DNA from: Rhodopseudomonas julia
GTDB taxonomy: Bacteria > Pseudomonadota > Alphaproteobacteria > Rhizobiales > Afifellaceae
NCBI RefSeq assembly: GCF_030813515.1
Contig: NZ_JAUSUK010000002.1
Span: 1,550,001 to 1,614,000 of the forward strand
Direction of reading: 5' to 3'
Length of the DNA: 64,000 nucleotides
Position numbers and translations under genes: made by a program. Shown piece by piece: positions 10,663 through 18,721 of the stretch. The stretch's first letter is position 1. Each line of letters starts with the position of its first letter. The notes beneath the pieces are model-generated. The model saw only the letters and a list, made by a program, of their open reading frames with translations. It was not told the origin of the DNA and searched no databases.

Positions 10663-12618
10663 TTGGCCACACCTCTCATCACGCTTGAGAAGCTGCGCCG
10701 GGAGTTTCCCGCAGGTGAGGACACGATCGCGGTTCTCAAGGATATCGACCTCAAGATCGATGCCGGAGAAATGGTCGCGATCGTCGGGGCATCCGGCTCT
10801 GGGAAATCGACACTGATGAACATTCTCGGCTGTCTCGACCGTCCGACAGCGGGAAGCTACAGGATTTCCGGCCAGGAAACGTCGGCACTCGAACCCGATC
10901 AGCTGGCAGCGCTTCGGCGCGAGCATTTCGGCTTCATCTTCCAGCGCTATCATCTGCTTTCGGAACTGACGGCACTCGGCAATGTCGAGATCCCGGCAAT
11001 CTATGCCGGCCAGCCACCGGCAGAGCGCGAAGAGCGGGCCGAAGAACTTCTCGCGCGACTTGGCATGGCCGATCGGCTGGAGCATCGGCCGGGCCAGCTC
11101 TCAGGAGGCCAGCAGCAACGTGTTTCGATCGCCCGCGCGCTGATGAACGGCGCGCAAGTGATCCTCGCCGACGAGCCGACCGGCGCCCTCGACAAGCATT
11201 CCGGCGAAGAAGTCCTGAAGATCCTCGAAGAGCTCAATCGAGAGGGCAAGACCGTCATTCTGGTGACGCATGACATGAACGTCGCGGCGCGCGCCGAGCG
11301 GATCATCGAAATCAGCGACGGCGAAATCATTTCCGACACCCGCAGCAGGAAGGCTGACGGGCAAACGATCGCCGGAGAGATCGCCCAGGATCGGCGCCGC
11401 GGGCGTGTGCGTGCCGCAATCGATCGTTTCGGCGAGGCTTTTCGGATGGCCCTCCTCTCCATGCGGGCTCACAAGCTCAGGACATTCCTGACGATGCTCG
11501 GCATCATCATCGGCATCGCTTCCGTCGTCTGTGTGGTGGCCCTCGGCGCAGGATCCAGGCAGCAGGTTCTCTCGCAGATCTCCAGCCTCGGCACCAACAC
11601 GCTGGAGGTCTTTCCCGGCAAGGATTTCGGCGACGTGCGCTCGGGCAAGATCACGACGCTCGTCGTCTCCGACGCCGACGCCCTCGCCGGCCAGCCCTAT
11701 GTGGCAGCCGTCACGCCCACGGTCTCCACAAGCGCCAACGTCCGCTTCGGCTCGATCGAAGCGAGCGCACTCGTCAACGGCGTCGGCGCGCAATATTTCG
11801 AGGCCCGGGGCACGACACTTGCCGCCGGCAGCTTCTTCAACCAGGAGAGCGTGAGACGGCTGGAGAAGGACGTCGTCATCGACGACAATACGCGGCAATC
11901 GCTGTTCGCTGATTTCGACGGCAGTCCGGTCGGCCAGGTCATCCTGGTCGGCAAGGTGCCCTGTCGCATCGTCGGGGTCGCAGGCGCCCAACAAAGCGGC
12001 TTCGGCTCCAGCAGCAACCTCAACCTCTATCTGCCTTATACGACCGTGCAGGCGCGTTTCCTGGGCGACCAGTCACTCAGGAGCATCACGGTGCGCGTCG
12101 CCGACGACACGTCCACCGACACTGCCGAACAGGCCGTGACGGAGCTCCTCACCCGGCGGCACGGATCGAAAGATTTCTTCATTCTGAATACGGATGACAT
12201 CCGTCAGACGATCACAGCCACGACGGAGACCTTGACCGTCCTGATCGCCTCCATTGCTCTCATTTCGCTGATCGTGGGCGGGATCGGCGTCATGAACATC
12301 ATGCTCGTTTCGGTGTCGGAGCGCATCAACGAGATCGGCGTGCGCATGGCTGTCGGTGCGCGCCAAAGCGACATCCTGCAGCAATTCCTGATCGAGGGCG
12401 TCCTCGTCTGCCTTATCGGCGGCGTGCTCGGCATCGCCTTGGCGCTCGCCTTCGGCACTCTTTTCGACGCGCTCGGATCGAGCTTCACGCTCATCTACTC
12501 GCCCGTCTCGATCGTCGCGGCGTTCCTCTGTTCAAGCCTGATCGGCATCGTCTTCGGCTATCTGCCGGCGCGCAATGCCTCAAGGCTCGATCCGGTTGCC
12601 GCACTCGCCCGGGATTGA
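10663..12618 (+). CDS. MacB-like ABC exporter (ATPase fused to permease)
   Basis: This 651-residue protein joins an N-terminal ABC domain to a four-helix permease with a large periplasmic region. Walker A is GASGSGKST (42-50), the signature LSGGQQQR is at 146-153, and Walker B is [12 protein letters not shown] from 166. The first membrane helix follows near residue 270 ([25 protein letters not shown] region). The C-terminal FtsX-like helices ([26 protein letters not shown] region) end in the [14 protein letters not shown] family tail. The start is a TTG codon only 3 bp after the adaptor stop, which suggests coupling. MacB proteins work as mechanotransmitters that drive periplasmic substrates such as macrolides, toxins or siderophores through a TolC-type channel. 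The substrate here is unknown. Confidence 0.93.
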   Translation: MATPLITLEKLRREFPAGEDTIAVLKDIDLKIDAGEMVAIVGASGSGKSTLMNILGCLDRPTAGSYRISGQETSALEPDQLAALRREHFGFIFQRYHLLSELTALGNVEIPAIYAGQPPAEREERAEELLARLGMADRLEHRPGQLSGGQQQRVSIARALMNGAQVILADEPTGALDKHSGEEVLKILEELNREGKTVILVTHDMNVAARAERIIEISDGEIISDTRSRKADGQTIAGEIAQDRRRGRVRAAIDRFGEAFRMALLSMRAHKLRTFLTMLGIIIGIASVVCVVALGAGSRQQVLSQISSLGTNTLEVFPGKDFGDVRSGKITTLVVSDADALAGQPYVAAVTPTVSTSANVRFGSIEASALVNGVGAQYFEARGTTLAAGSFFNQESVRRLEKDVVIDDNTRQSLFADFDGSPVGQVILVGKVPCRIVGVAGAQQSGFGSSSNLNLYLPYTTVQARFLGDQSLRSITVRVADDTSTDTAEQAVTELLTRRHGSKDFFILNTDDIRQTITATTETLTVLIASIALISLIVGGIGVMNIMLVSVSERINEIGVRMAVGARQSDILQQFLIEGVLVCLIGGVLGIALALAFGTLFDALGSSFTLIYSPVSIVAAFLCSSLIGIVFGYLPARNASRLDPVAALARD

Positions 12619-12645
12619 CGCCGGCCACGGCAAACCGTGCCGGCG
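12619..12645. terminator. Hairpin between convergent macB-like and prpB-like genes
   Basis: Arms at 12619-12630 and 12635-12645 pair over 11 bp with one bulged base around a CAAA loop. There is no T-run on either side, so it is a termination or mRNA-end candidate rather than a clear intrinsic terminator. Its place between converging genes supports that role. Confidence 0.45.
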
Positions 12646-12666
12646 ACAATCAGGATCAAGATCCGA

Positions 12667-13602
12667 TTACGCCGCAAAGGCCGGGTCGAGGACCGTCCGC
12701 AGGACCTTCTTGTCCAGCGATTCGTAGCCGAAATAATTGATGATGTCGTAGAGCTCGACCCGGCTCTGCATGTCTTTGACCGTGCCGGCAGCGGTGCCGG
12801 TGGTCTTCAGCTCGGTGAAGAACTTCTCCATCGCATGCGCGCAGATGCGCAGGCTCGAAACCGGCCAGATCGCCATCGCATAGCCCATCTCGGCAAACTC
12901 CGCGGCCGAAGTCTGGGGCGTACGACCGAACTCCGTCATATTGGCGAGCAGCGGCACCTTGATGGCCGAAGCGAACTGGCGGAACTGCTCTTCGCCTTCG
13001 AGCGCTTCAGGAAAAATCGCATCGGCCCCGGCCTCGATATAGAGGCGCGCGCGCTCGATCGCGGCCTCGACGCCTTCGCTCGCTGCCGCATCGGTGCGGG
13101 CAATGATCTTGAGATCGCGTCGCGCCCGCGCGGCCGCGGCCACCTTCTGAGCCATGTCTTCGGCGGAAACGAGCTGCTTGCCGTTCAGGTGGCCGCATTT
13201 CTTCGGCATGACCTGGTCTTCGAGCTGCACGGCCGCCACACCCACGTCCTCGAGCTCGCGGATGAGGCGCATGGCGTTCAAAGCCTCGCCAAAGCCGGTG
13301 TCGCCGTCGACGACCAAGGGTAGCCTGGTCACACGGATGATCGCGCGCGCCCGTCCGACGAGCTCTTCCATCGTGAGGAGGCCGAGATCCGGCAGGCCGA
13401 GAGACGCCGTGAGCGCTGCTCCGGAAAGATACAACGCCTCAAACCCCGCCTTGCGGGCGACGAGCGCGGCCATCGGATCGTGGGCACCCGCGATCTGCAG
13501 GAATTCGCCGGAGGCCCATTTTTTGGCAAGCGCGGCGCCAAGATCACGCGGAAGCGGCTCTTCCAACCATACGGGTCTGTTCGGTGTCTCGTTCATGGGC
13601 AC
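12667..13602 (-). CDS. Isocitrate lyase/PEP mutase superfamily lyase, 2-methylisocitrate lyase (PrpB) type
   Basis: This 311-residue TIM-barrel enzyme carries the superfamily's Mg-binding DGDTGFG (99-105) and QLEDQ (126-130) and the lyase signature KKCGHLNGK (134-142) with catalytic Cys136. The Cys loop points to a carbon-carbon lyase of the methylisocitrate or 2,3-dimethylmalate lyase kind rather than a phosphonopyruvate enzyme. Substrates would be cleaved to pyruvate or another 2-oxo acid plus succinate or a similar acid. An AAGGAG site precedes the ATG; a Met at residue 3 is an alternative. It lies 27 bp downstream of a PrpF-like isomerase gene and behind a GntR regulator, but no prpC or acnD is in view, so the exact substrate stays open. 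Confidence 0.85.
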   Translation of the reverse strand: MPMNETPNRPVWLEEPLPRDLGAALAKKWASGEFLQIAGAHDPMAALVARKAGFEALYLSGAALTASLGLPDLGLLTMEELVGRARAIIRVTRLPLVVDGDTGFGEALNAMRLIRELEDVGVAAVQLEDQVMPKKCGHLNGKQLVSAEDMAQKVAAAARARRDLKIIARTDAAASEGVEAAIERARLYIEAGADAIFPEALEGEEQFRQFASAIKVPLLANMTEFGRTPQTSAAEFAEMGYAMAIWPVSSLRICAHAMEKFFTELKTTGTAAGTVKDMQSRVELYDIINYFGYESLDKKVLRTVLDPAFAA

Positions 13603-13629
13603 TCCTTGATTGTTGTCCGCTGAGGGAAT

Positions 13630-14784
13630 TCACGATGGGTTGGGGATGCAGACCGCGCCTTCCATGAGGCGGCGCTGGGTCCGGAGAACATGTGCGGCTT
13701 CGATTACGGGGACGCCGGCATCCTCGCCGTTCACCTTCACGCCGACGGTCACGATGCCGCTCGGCGTGCCGAGCCGAAGCCGGCTCAATTCTGTCTCGGG
13801 CTTGAGCAGCGATCGCACGACGCTTCCCTCGACCGCGGCGGCGCTCGCCAGAGCGAGCGAGCAGGTGATGGGAACGGCACGGTGCGGCTGACCCGCTGAA
13901 ATCATGCGTACGAGGATGTCGAAGTCGCCGGGCGCGAGAGCAGAACCGGAAAGATCAGAGAACGGGGCCGGAGCAGCGACGAAGCCGATCTTCGGAATGG
14001 CGATGATTTTCGCCGCCTCGTCGATATTCGAGGCAATTCCCATGGCAACGGATGCCTGGCGGCGAAGATGTTCGATCTCCTCCAGCACGTCGCCCGAGGC
14101 ATCCAGTGCGTCCGGCATAATCGTTGGATCGACGCCGAGCGCCGCCGCGGGAAGGAAACAGGTCGGGATCGCCGCATCGATGAGGCTCGCTTCGACCACA
14201 CTGCCGTCGCGCTTCGTAAGCTGGGTAAGCGCTTCGCCCGCCGGCAGAAGGCCGTTGCCGCGCGTCCCGGCCGGATGCAGGAATTCCAGGCGCACCGGCG
14301 CACCGGTCCCGGCTACTCCGGGCAGAGCCGCATCGCCCTCAACCGTCGCCTCGCCCTCTGCCATCCGGAACACAGATCGGATGATCTTGCCGGTGTTGGT
14401 GTTGTGGATGCGGACCGTGGCCTCACCGTCGCGCGGCGCAGCGACCATCTCTTCATCGACGGCAAAAGGGCCGACGGCGGAGCTCATATTGCCGCAATTG
14501 CCGCTGAAATCGACCTCGTCGGTTTTCACCGCGACCTGGGCGAAGGTGTAGTCGACATCCGCATCGGGGCGCGTTGAAGGCCCGATGACACAAATCTTGC
14601 TCAGAGAAGAAATGCCGCCGCCAAGGCCGTCGAGCTGCCTCCCATTCGGGTCGGGGCTGCCGAGCATCTTGCGAAAAAGTGACGGCCACAGGGCGCGATC
14701 CTCAGGCAGATCCTGTTCTTTCAACATGATCGCCTTCGAGGTGCCGCCGCGCATGAAGACAGCCGGAATGCGCTGCTGGGTCAT
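13630..14784 (-). CDS. PrpF-family isomerase (2-methylaconitate or related unsaturated carboxylate)
   Basis: The ATG at 14784 gives 384 residues and overlaps the upstream regulator stop as ATGA, with GAGGAGGAACG as ribosome site. The protein starts with the family motif VFMRGGTSKAIM (9-20) and has two halves of the diaminopimelate-epimerase-like fold. Lys63 (SSLSKICV) and Cys97 (SGNCGN) fit the active-site Lys and Cys of PrpF. Members shift double bonds in methylaconitate (with AcnD), 4-oxalomesaconate or other tricarboxylates. Pairing with a PrpB-like lyase suggests conversion of an unsaturated di- or tricarboxylate to a cleavable isomer. The hydratase needed between the two steps is not encoded nearby. 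Confidence 0.85.
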   Translation of the reverse strand: MTQQRIPAVFMRGGTSKAIMLKEQDLPEDRALWPSLFRKMLGSPDPNGRQLDGLGGGISSLSKICVIGPSTRPDADVDYTFAQVAVKTDEVDFSGNCGNMSSAVGPFAVDEEMVAAPRDGEATVRIHNTNTGKIIRSVFRMAEGEATVEGDAALPGVAGTGAPVRLEFLHPAGTRGNGLLPAGEALTQLTKRDGSVVEASLIDAAIPTCFLPAAALGVDPTIMPDALDASGDVLEEIEHLRRQASVAMGIASNIDEAAKIIAIPKIGFVAAPAPFSDLSGSALAPGDFDILVRMISAGQPHRAVPITCSLALASAAAVEGSVVRSLLKPETELSRLRLGTPSGIVTVGVKVNGEDAGVPVIEAAHVLRTQRRLMEGAVCIPNPS

Positions 14785-15458
14785 CGTTCCTCCTCTTGAG
14801 AGAGTTCGCCGGCAAGCGAGGTCCAACTCGTGCGGATATGCCGGCGCATCAAAAGCCCGGCGAGTTCGCCATCGCCGGCGGCGATCGCTTCCTGGATGCG
14901 CTCGTGTTCGATGAGCGCCTCGCGCCCCCGGCCCTGCACACGGCCATGGCGCCGGCGCAAAAGCGAGAGTTGCGGATAAAGCTCCGAATCGAGGAGCCGC
15001 AGGATGAGTGGATTTCTCGAAAGCCTGGCGATGACGATGTGAAAATCCGCATCGCCGCCGCTTTGAAAATAAGCGCCCACCGGATGCGCGGCGATCTCGC
15101 CTGCGTGCTGCTTCAAAAGTGCACCGAGATCCTCCGCCTCTGCCGGCGTCGCCCTGAGCGCGGCAAGCCTCGCCGCTTCAGCTTCCAGCGCTTCACGCAG
15201 CTCATAGAGCACACGGGCGTCAGAGAGGGAGAGTTCGCGCACACGCGCACCCACATTGGGGGTGAAGCTGACCAATCCAGCGTCGGCCAGAAGCCGCAGC
15301 GCCTCGCGCACCGGCCCGCGGCTCACCTCGAAGCGACGCGCCAGAGCCACCTCGCCGAGCCGCTCGCCGGGGAGCAGACGTCCGGCCAGGATATCGGCCC
15401 GCAACTGCTCAAGGACGGCGGCAGAGGAATCGCCGTGCTTTACCGCAATTGTCGACAA
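14781..15458 (-). CDS. GntR-family regulator (FadR/FCD subgroup)
   Basis: This 225-residue regulator has an N-terminal winged helix (LEQLRADILAGRLLPGERLG, then ALARRFEVSRGPVREALRLL) and a C-terminal all-helical FCD domain with the ELREALEAEAARLAAL start and later Asp/His-rich metal or ligand positions (GDADFHIVIARLSRN). The start is a TTG (15458) with a strong AGGAGG site 6 bp away. It heads the prpF-prpB-like unit and is divergent from the first tct operon. A perfect 12-bp palindrome overlaps its own start codon and a 10/12 copy covers the -35 of the tct operon, so it probably controls both units in response to an organic acid. That function is inferred. Confidence 0.88.
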   Translation of the reverse strand: MSTIAVKHGDSSAAVLEQLRADILAGRLLPGERLGEVALARRFEVSRGPVREALRLLADAGLVSFTPNVGARVRELSLSDARVLYELREALEAEAARLAALRATPAEAEDLGALLKQHAGEIAAHPVGAYFQSGGDADFHIVIARLSRNPLILRLLDSELYPQLSLLRRRHGRVQGRGREALIEHERIQEAIAAGDGELAGLLMRRHIRTSWTSLAGELSQEEER

Positions 15459-15459
15459 T
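15448..15459. promoter_or_regulatory. Candidate GntR operator over the regulator's start codon
   Basis: ATTGTCGACAAT is a perfect 12-bp palindrome. It fits the half-site pattern known for FCD-type GntR proteins (TNGT...ACNA). Its place over the regulator's TTG start suggests autorepression. Confidence 0.5.
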
Positions 15460-15612
15460 ATCCCCCTCCTAGATGCTGATCACATTTCCCGCCCATCAGC
15501 GAGATTGATTCAATGCGGGGCCGCAACCCCTCGTTTTTCTTCACTTAGAAGAATAGTTCGGCACTGACAAGCGGTCGGCGCGCCAGGAGGTGCCTCCCTG
15601 CGCCTCTCACAC

Positions 15613-15624
15613 ATTGTTGACATT
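15613..15624. promoter_or_regulatory. Second candidate GntR operator overlapping the tct -35 box
   Basis: ATTGTTGACATT matches the first palindrome at 10 of 12 positions and contains a consensus TTGACA -35 (15617-15622) 54 bp before the first tctC start. No clear -10 could be fixed; CAAATT at about 15639 is the nearest candidate. Binding here would block RNA polymerase. Confidence 0.42.
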
Positions 15625-15675
15625 CTCGTCGAGCGATGCAAATTCCGCTGAGACAACAAAAGCGGGAGGACGATT

Positions 15676-16668
15676 ATGAATTTGACCAGACGCTCCGCAT
15701 TGGCCGGCCTCGTCGCCGGCATGACATTGCTCGGGACATCGATTTCAGCACAGGCGCAGGATGACTGGCCGAACCAGCAGATCACCTTCGTGGTGGCACT
15801 CGGACCAGGCGGCTCTGCCGACCGCACCGCACGCATGCTGGCGCAGAAGATGCAGGACGAACTCGGGGTGCCGATCCGGGTGGTCAACCAGAAGGGCGGC
15901 GGCGGCCATGTGGGCCACACCTACTTCCTCAACATGCCGGACGACGGCAGCTTCTTTCTGGCGACCTCGATCCATCCCTACATCAGCAACGCCATCCTGC
16001 AGAAAGACGCCGACTATACGCTCGACGACTTCGCCTTCATCAACGGTCAGTGGACGGACATCGATCTCTTCGCGCTCAACAAGGATCTTCCCTACAAGAC
16101 GCTCGACGAGTTCGCGGCCGCCATCAAGGAACAGCCGGGCAAGCATTCGATCAGCGTCGTTCCTGGCTCGACCGGCTACATCAACGCGCTCCTGATGCTC
16201 GAAGGCTACGGCCTGTCGGAGGATGACGTGAACATCGTCACCTACGAATCCGGTTCAGCAGCTCGCACGGCCGCGGCTGGTGGACAGGTCGACATGACGG
16301 TGCTCGGCGCCGACGGCTCGCTGTCGATCGCAGAATACATCCGCCCCCTCGCCGTCGCCTCCGAGAAGCGTCTGCCGGATTGGGACGCGCCAACCTTGAA
16401 CGAAGCGCTGGCGGACGAGGGCGTGAATGTGCCGCCGCTGGTCGGCTCGATGCGCGGCCTCGCGGCCCATGCGACTTTCAAGGAAAAGTACCCTGAGCGC
16501 TTCCAGCGCATGACGGACGCCTACAAGGCGGCTCTTGACGATCCAGAATTCGTCGAAAGCCTCAAAACGCAGGGCATCGGCGCGGAATGGCTCGGACCGG
16601 AAAAGACCACCGAGATCATCAAATCCAACTTCGAGATCCTGAAGCGTTTTGACGACGTGGCGGGCTAA
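15676..16668 (+). CDS. Tripartite tricarboxylate transporter substrate-binding protein (TctC family), first copy
   Basis: This 330-residue periplasmic receptor has an N-terminal signal (MNLTRRSALAGLVAGMTLL, cleaved near AQA-QDDW). The TRRSALAGL part could also be read as a weak Tat motif. The mature part shows the Bug/TctC features ITFVVALGPGGSADRTARML, VVNQKGGGGHVGHTYF and the SVVPGSTGYINALLML region. It delivers a carboxylate to the TctB-TctA membrane pair encoded directly downstream. A GGGAGG site precedes the ATG. The ligand is unknown, but the neighbouring PrpF/PrpB-like enzymes suggest a di- or tricarboxylate. A perfect hairpin follows the stop codon. Confidence 0.92.
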   Translation: MNLTRRSALAGLVAGMTLLGTSISAQAQDDWPNQQITFVVALGPGGSADRTARMLAQKMQDELGVPIRVVNQKGGGGHVGHTYFLNMPDDGSFFLATSIHPYISNAILQKDADYTLDDFAFINGQWTDIDLFALNKDLPYKTLDEFAAAIKEQPGKHSISVVPGSTGYINALLMLEGYGLSEDDVNIVTYESGSAARTAAAGGQVDMTVLGADGSLSIAEYIRPLAVASEKRLPDWDAPTLNEALADEGVNVPPLVGSMRGLAAHATFKEKYPERFQRMTDAYKAALDDPEFVESLKTQGIGAEWLGPEKTTEIIKSNFEILKRFDDVAG

Positions 16669-16676
16669 ACCCGCCT

Positions 16677-16698
16677 GGAGAGGGCTTTTGCCCTCTCC
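16677..16698 (+). promoter_or_regulatory. Perfect stem-loop between tctC and tctB (first operon)
   Basis: GGAGAGGGC (16677-16685), a TTTT loop and GCCCTCTCC (16690-16698) form a 9-bp perfect hairpin 9 bases after the binding-protein stop codon. No T-run follows, so it is more likely an mRNA-stabilising or partial attenuation element that favours receptor over permease than a full terminator. Confidence 0.55.
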
Positions 16699-16742
16699 CT
16701 CCACCCTTCCGCCGAACTCTTTCCCGAGGTCTGTCGCAGATC

Positions 16743-17195
16743 ATGCCGCTGCGTATCGCACCCACTCATCTCGTATTTCTGGTCCTCGGATCGATCACGG
16801 CGATCTATCTCAACTGGAGCGCCATTTCGGCATCGACGAGGCTCTACAATCTCATCGTCGTGGTGCCGGTCGGGATTGCCCTCCTCGTGCTTGCCGCACT
16901 CATTCTCGGCAAGAGCCTGCTGCGGCCCCACGATCCGGAGCGTCTGGAAAAGACGCCGCTCCGCGAGACCCTCGGGGATGTCGTGCTGCTTGCCTGCTTC
17001 GGCGTCTTCTGCGTGGCGCTGACCAAGGTCGGCTTTGATCTCGCGACGTTCTTCTTCGTATGGATCGGAGTCCATTTGAGCGGTGAGAAGCGGCTCTGGG
17101 CACCGCCGCTCTATGCGGCCGTATTTACGGCGCTTCTGGTGGAAAGCTTCGGCTCGCTCTTCCCCTTCCCCATGCCCCTGGCGGTCCTTTCATGA
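16743..17195 (+). CDS. Tripartite tricarboxylate transporter small membrane subunit (TctB family), first copy
   Basis: This 150-residue protein has four predicted membrane helices (HLVFLVLGSITAIYLNW, LIVVVPVGIALLVLAALIL, GDVVLLACFGVFCVALTKVG and APPLYAAVFTALLVESFGSL), the usual TctB pattern. It forms the membrane complex with TctA, whose ATG overlaps its stop (ATGA). TctB proteins are poorly conserved, so the assignment rests on size, topology and position between tctC and tctA. The upstream ribosome site is weak, as often seen for this small subunit. Confidence 0.85.
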   Translation: MPLRIAPTHLVFLVLGSITAIYLNWSAISASTRLYNLIVVVPVGIALLVLAALILGKSLLRPHDPERLEKTPLRETLGDVVLLACFGVFCVALTKVGFDLATFFFVWIGVHLSGEKRLWAPPLYAAVFTALLVESFGSLFPFPMPLAVLS

Positions 17196-18721
17196 TCGAC
17201 GGCCTCGCACTTTCCCAGTCGCTCGACCTCCTCTTCAGCGGCTACGGTCCCTGGCTTTATGTTCTGCCTGGCCTTCTCATCGGGCTTATCTTCGGCGCCA
17301 TTCCAGGCCTGCAGATCTCCATGGCCATGGCGGTCTTCCTGCCGCTCACCTGGAACATGGATTTCCTCCAGGCGATGCTGTTCCTGACGTCGATTTTTAC
17401 CGGCGGCGCCTATGGCGGTGGCGTCACCGCCATCTTGATGAACATCCCCGGTTCGTCGTCGAGTGTCGCGACCGCCTTCGACGGCTATCCGATGGCGCGG
17501 CAGGGCCGACATAACGAAGCGCTGGGCCTCGGTCTGGGCGCCTCCGTCGTCGGCGCTTTCGTCGGCTATGTCTTGCTTTTTCTTCTGATCGAACCGCTGA
17601 CAGTCGTGGTCTTGAAGCTCGGTCCGCTCGAAATGGTGATGGTGGTGTTCTGGGGGCTCACCCTGATCGCCACGCTCAACGACAGCACCATGGCGAAGGG
17701 CCTTTATGCCGGCCTTCTCGGTCTGCTTCTGAGCCAGATCGGCATGTCGACGACCGGCACGATGCGCACGACCATCGGCAATCCCTACCTCATCGACGGC
17801 ATCCCGGTCGTGCCGGCGATGATCGGCATGTTCGCCGCCTCCGAGCTTCTCCGCCTGCGCGGCAATTCCTACCTCGTCGACGCCAAGGGCCTGCGCACGA
17901 TCTCGCTCTCGGCGCTCCTCAAGGGCTTTCTGAAAACCTTTCGCTATCCGAAGACGTTGATCCGCGGCAGCCTGATCGGCGCCCTGATCGGCGCGGTGCC
18001 GGGCGTCGGTTCCTCGGTTGCAAATCTCGTCGCCTACGGCGAAGTGCGGCGCAGCTCCAACCATCCGGAAAAGTTCGGCAAGGGCGAACCTGAGGGTGTC
18101 GTCGCGGCCGAATCATCGAACTCATCTTCCGAAGGCGGATCGATGACGGCGCTTCTGGCGCTCGGCGTGCCGGGCGGTGCCGCGACGGCCGTGCTTCTCG
18201 CAGCCTTTTCCTTCCACAATCTCGTGGGCGGCCCCGCCTTCATCCGCGACAACCGCGACGTCGTCTACTCCATCATCATCGGCAATATGGGCCAGGTGAT
18301 CCTGCTTGCGATCGTCGGCATCCTGTCGCTGCGCGTGCTCGGCATGGTCGTGCGCGTGCCGCTCAGCTATCTGGTGCCCTCTGTTCTTGCATTGTGTGCC
18401 TGGGGCGGCTTCGGTATCACCGGCACCATCGCCGGCCCCGTCACGGTCGCCGTCTTCGCCGGGCTCGGCTGGATGATGCGCCGACATTCCTATCCCGTCG
18501 CAGCGACGGTCATCGGCCTTCTTCTTGGCCGCATGACAGAGGGTGAGATGGTACGCACATTGCAGATCTCGGGAGGCAATCCCCTCGCCTATCTCGCGGA
18601 GCGGCCGATCGCGATCCTGTTCCTGGTCCTGCTTCTGCTTTCCGCCGTGGTGCTGCCCTTGTGGCGCCGCCATCGCGAAAGTCGGCAAAGCGCGGAGAAA
18701 GCGGCCGCCGGCTCATCTTGA
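17192..18721 (+). CDS. Tripartite tricarboxylate transporter large membrane subunit (TctA family), first copy
   Basis: The 509-residue, highly hydrophobic protein is the ion-coupled transport channel. It carries the family's glycine-rich motifs FGAIPGLQISMAMAVFLPLT and TGGAYGGGVTAILMNIPGSS near the N-terminus and their inverted repeat in the second half (IGAVPGVGSSVANLVAYGE, then AAESSNSSSEGGSMTALLAL). Its start overlaps tctB and its TGA overlaps the TTG of the next gene, so the unit is translationally coupled. It works with the TctC receptor encoded upstream. Confidence 0.93.
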   Translation: MIDGLALSQSLDLLFSGYGPWLYVLPGLLIGLIFGAIPGLQISMAMAVFLPLTWNMDFLQAMLFLTSIFTGGAYGGGVTAILMNIPGSSSSVATAFDGYPMARQGRHNEALGLGLGASVVGAFVGYVLLFLLIEPLTVVVLKLGPLEMVMVVFWGLTLIATLNDSTMAKGLYAGLLGLLLSQIGMSTTGTMRTTIGNPYLIDGIPVVPAMIGMFAASELLRLRGNSYLVDAKGLRTISLSALLKGFLKTFRYPKTLIRGSLIGALIGAVPGVGSSVANLVAYGEVRRSSNHPEKFGKGEPEGVVAAESSNSSSEGGSMTALLALGVPGGAATAVLLAAFSFHNLVGGPAFIRDNRDVVYSIIIGNMGQVILLAIVGILSLRVLGMVVRVPLSYLVPSVLALCAWGGFGITGTIAGPVTVAVFAGLGWMMRRHSYPVAATVIGLLLGRMTEGEMVRTLQISGGNPLAYLAERPIAILFLVLLLLSAVVLPLWRRHRESRQSAEKAAAGSS

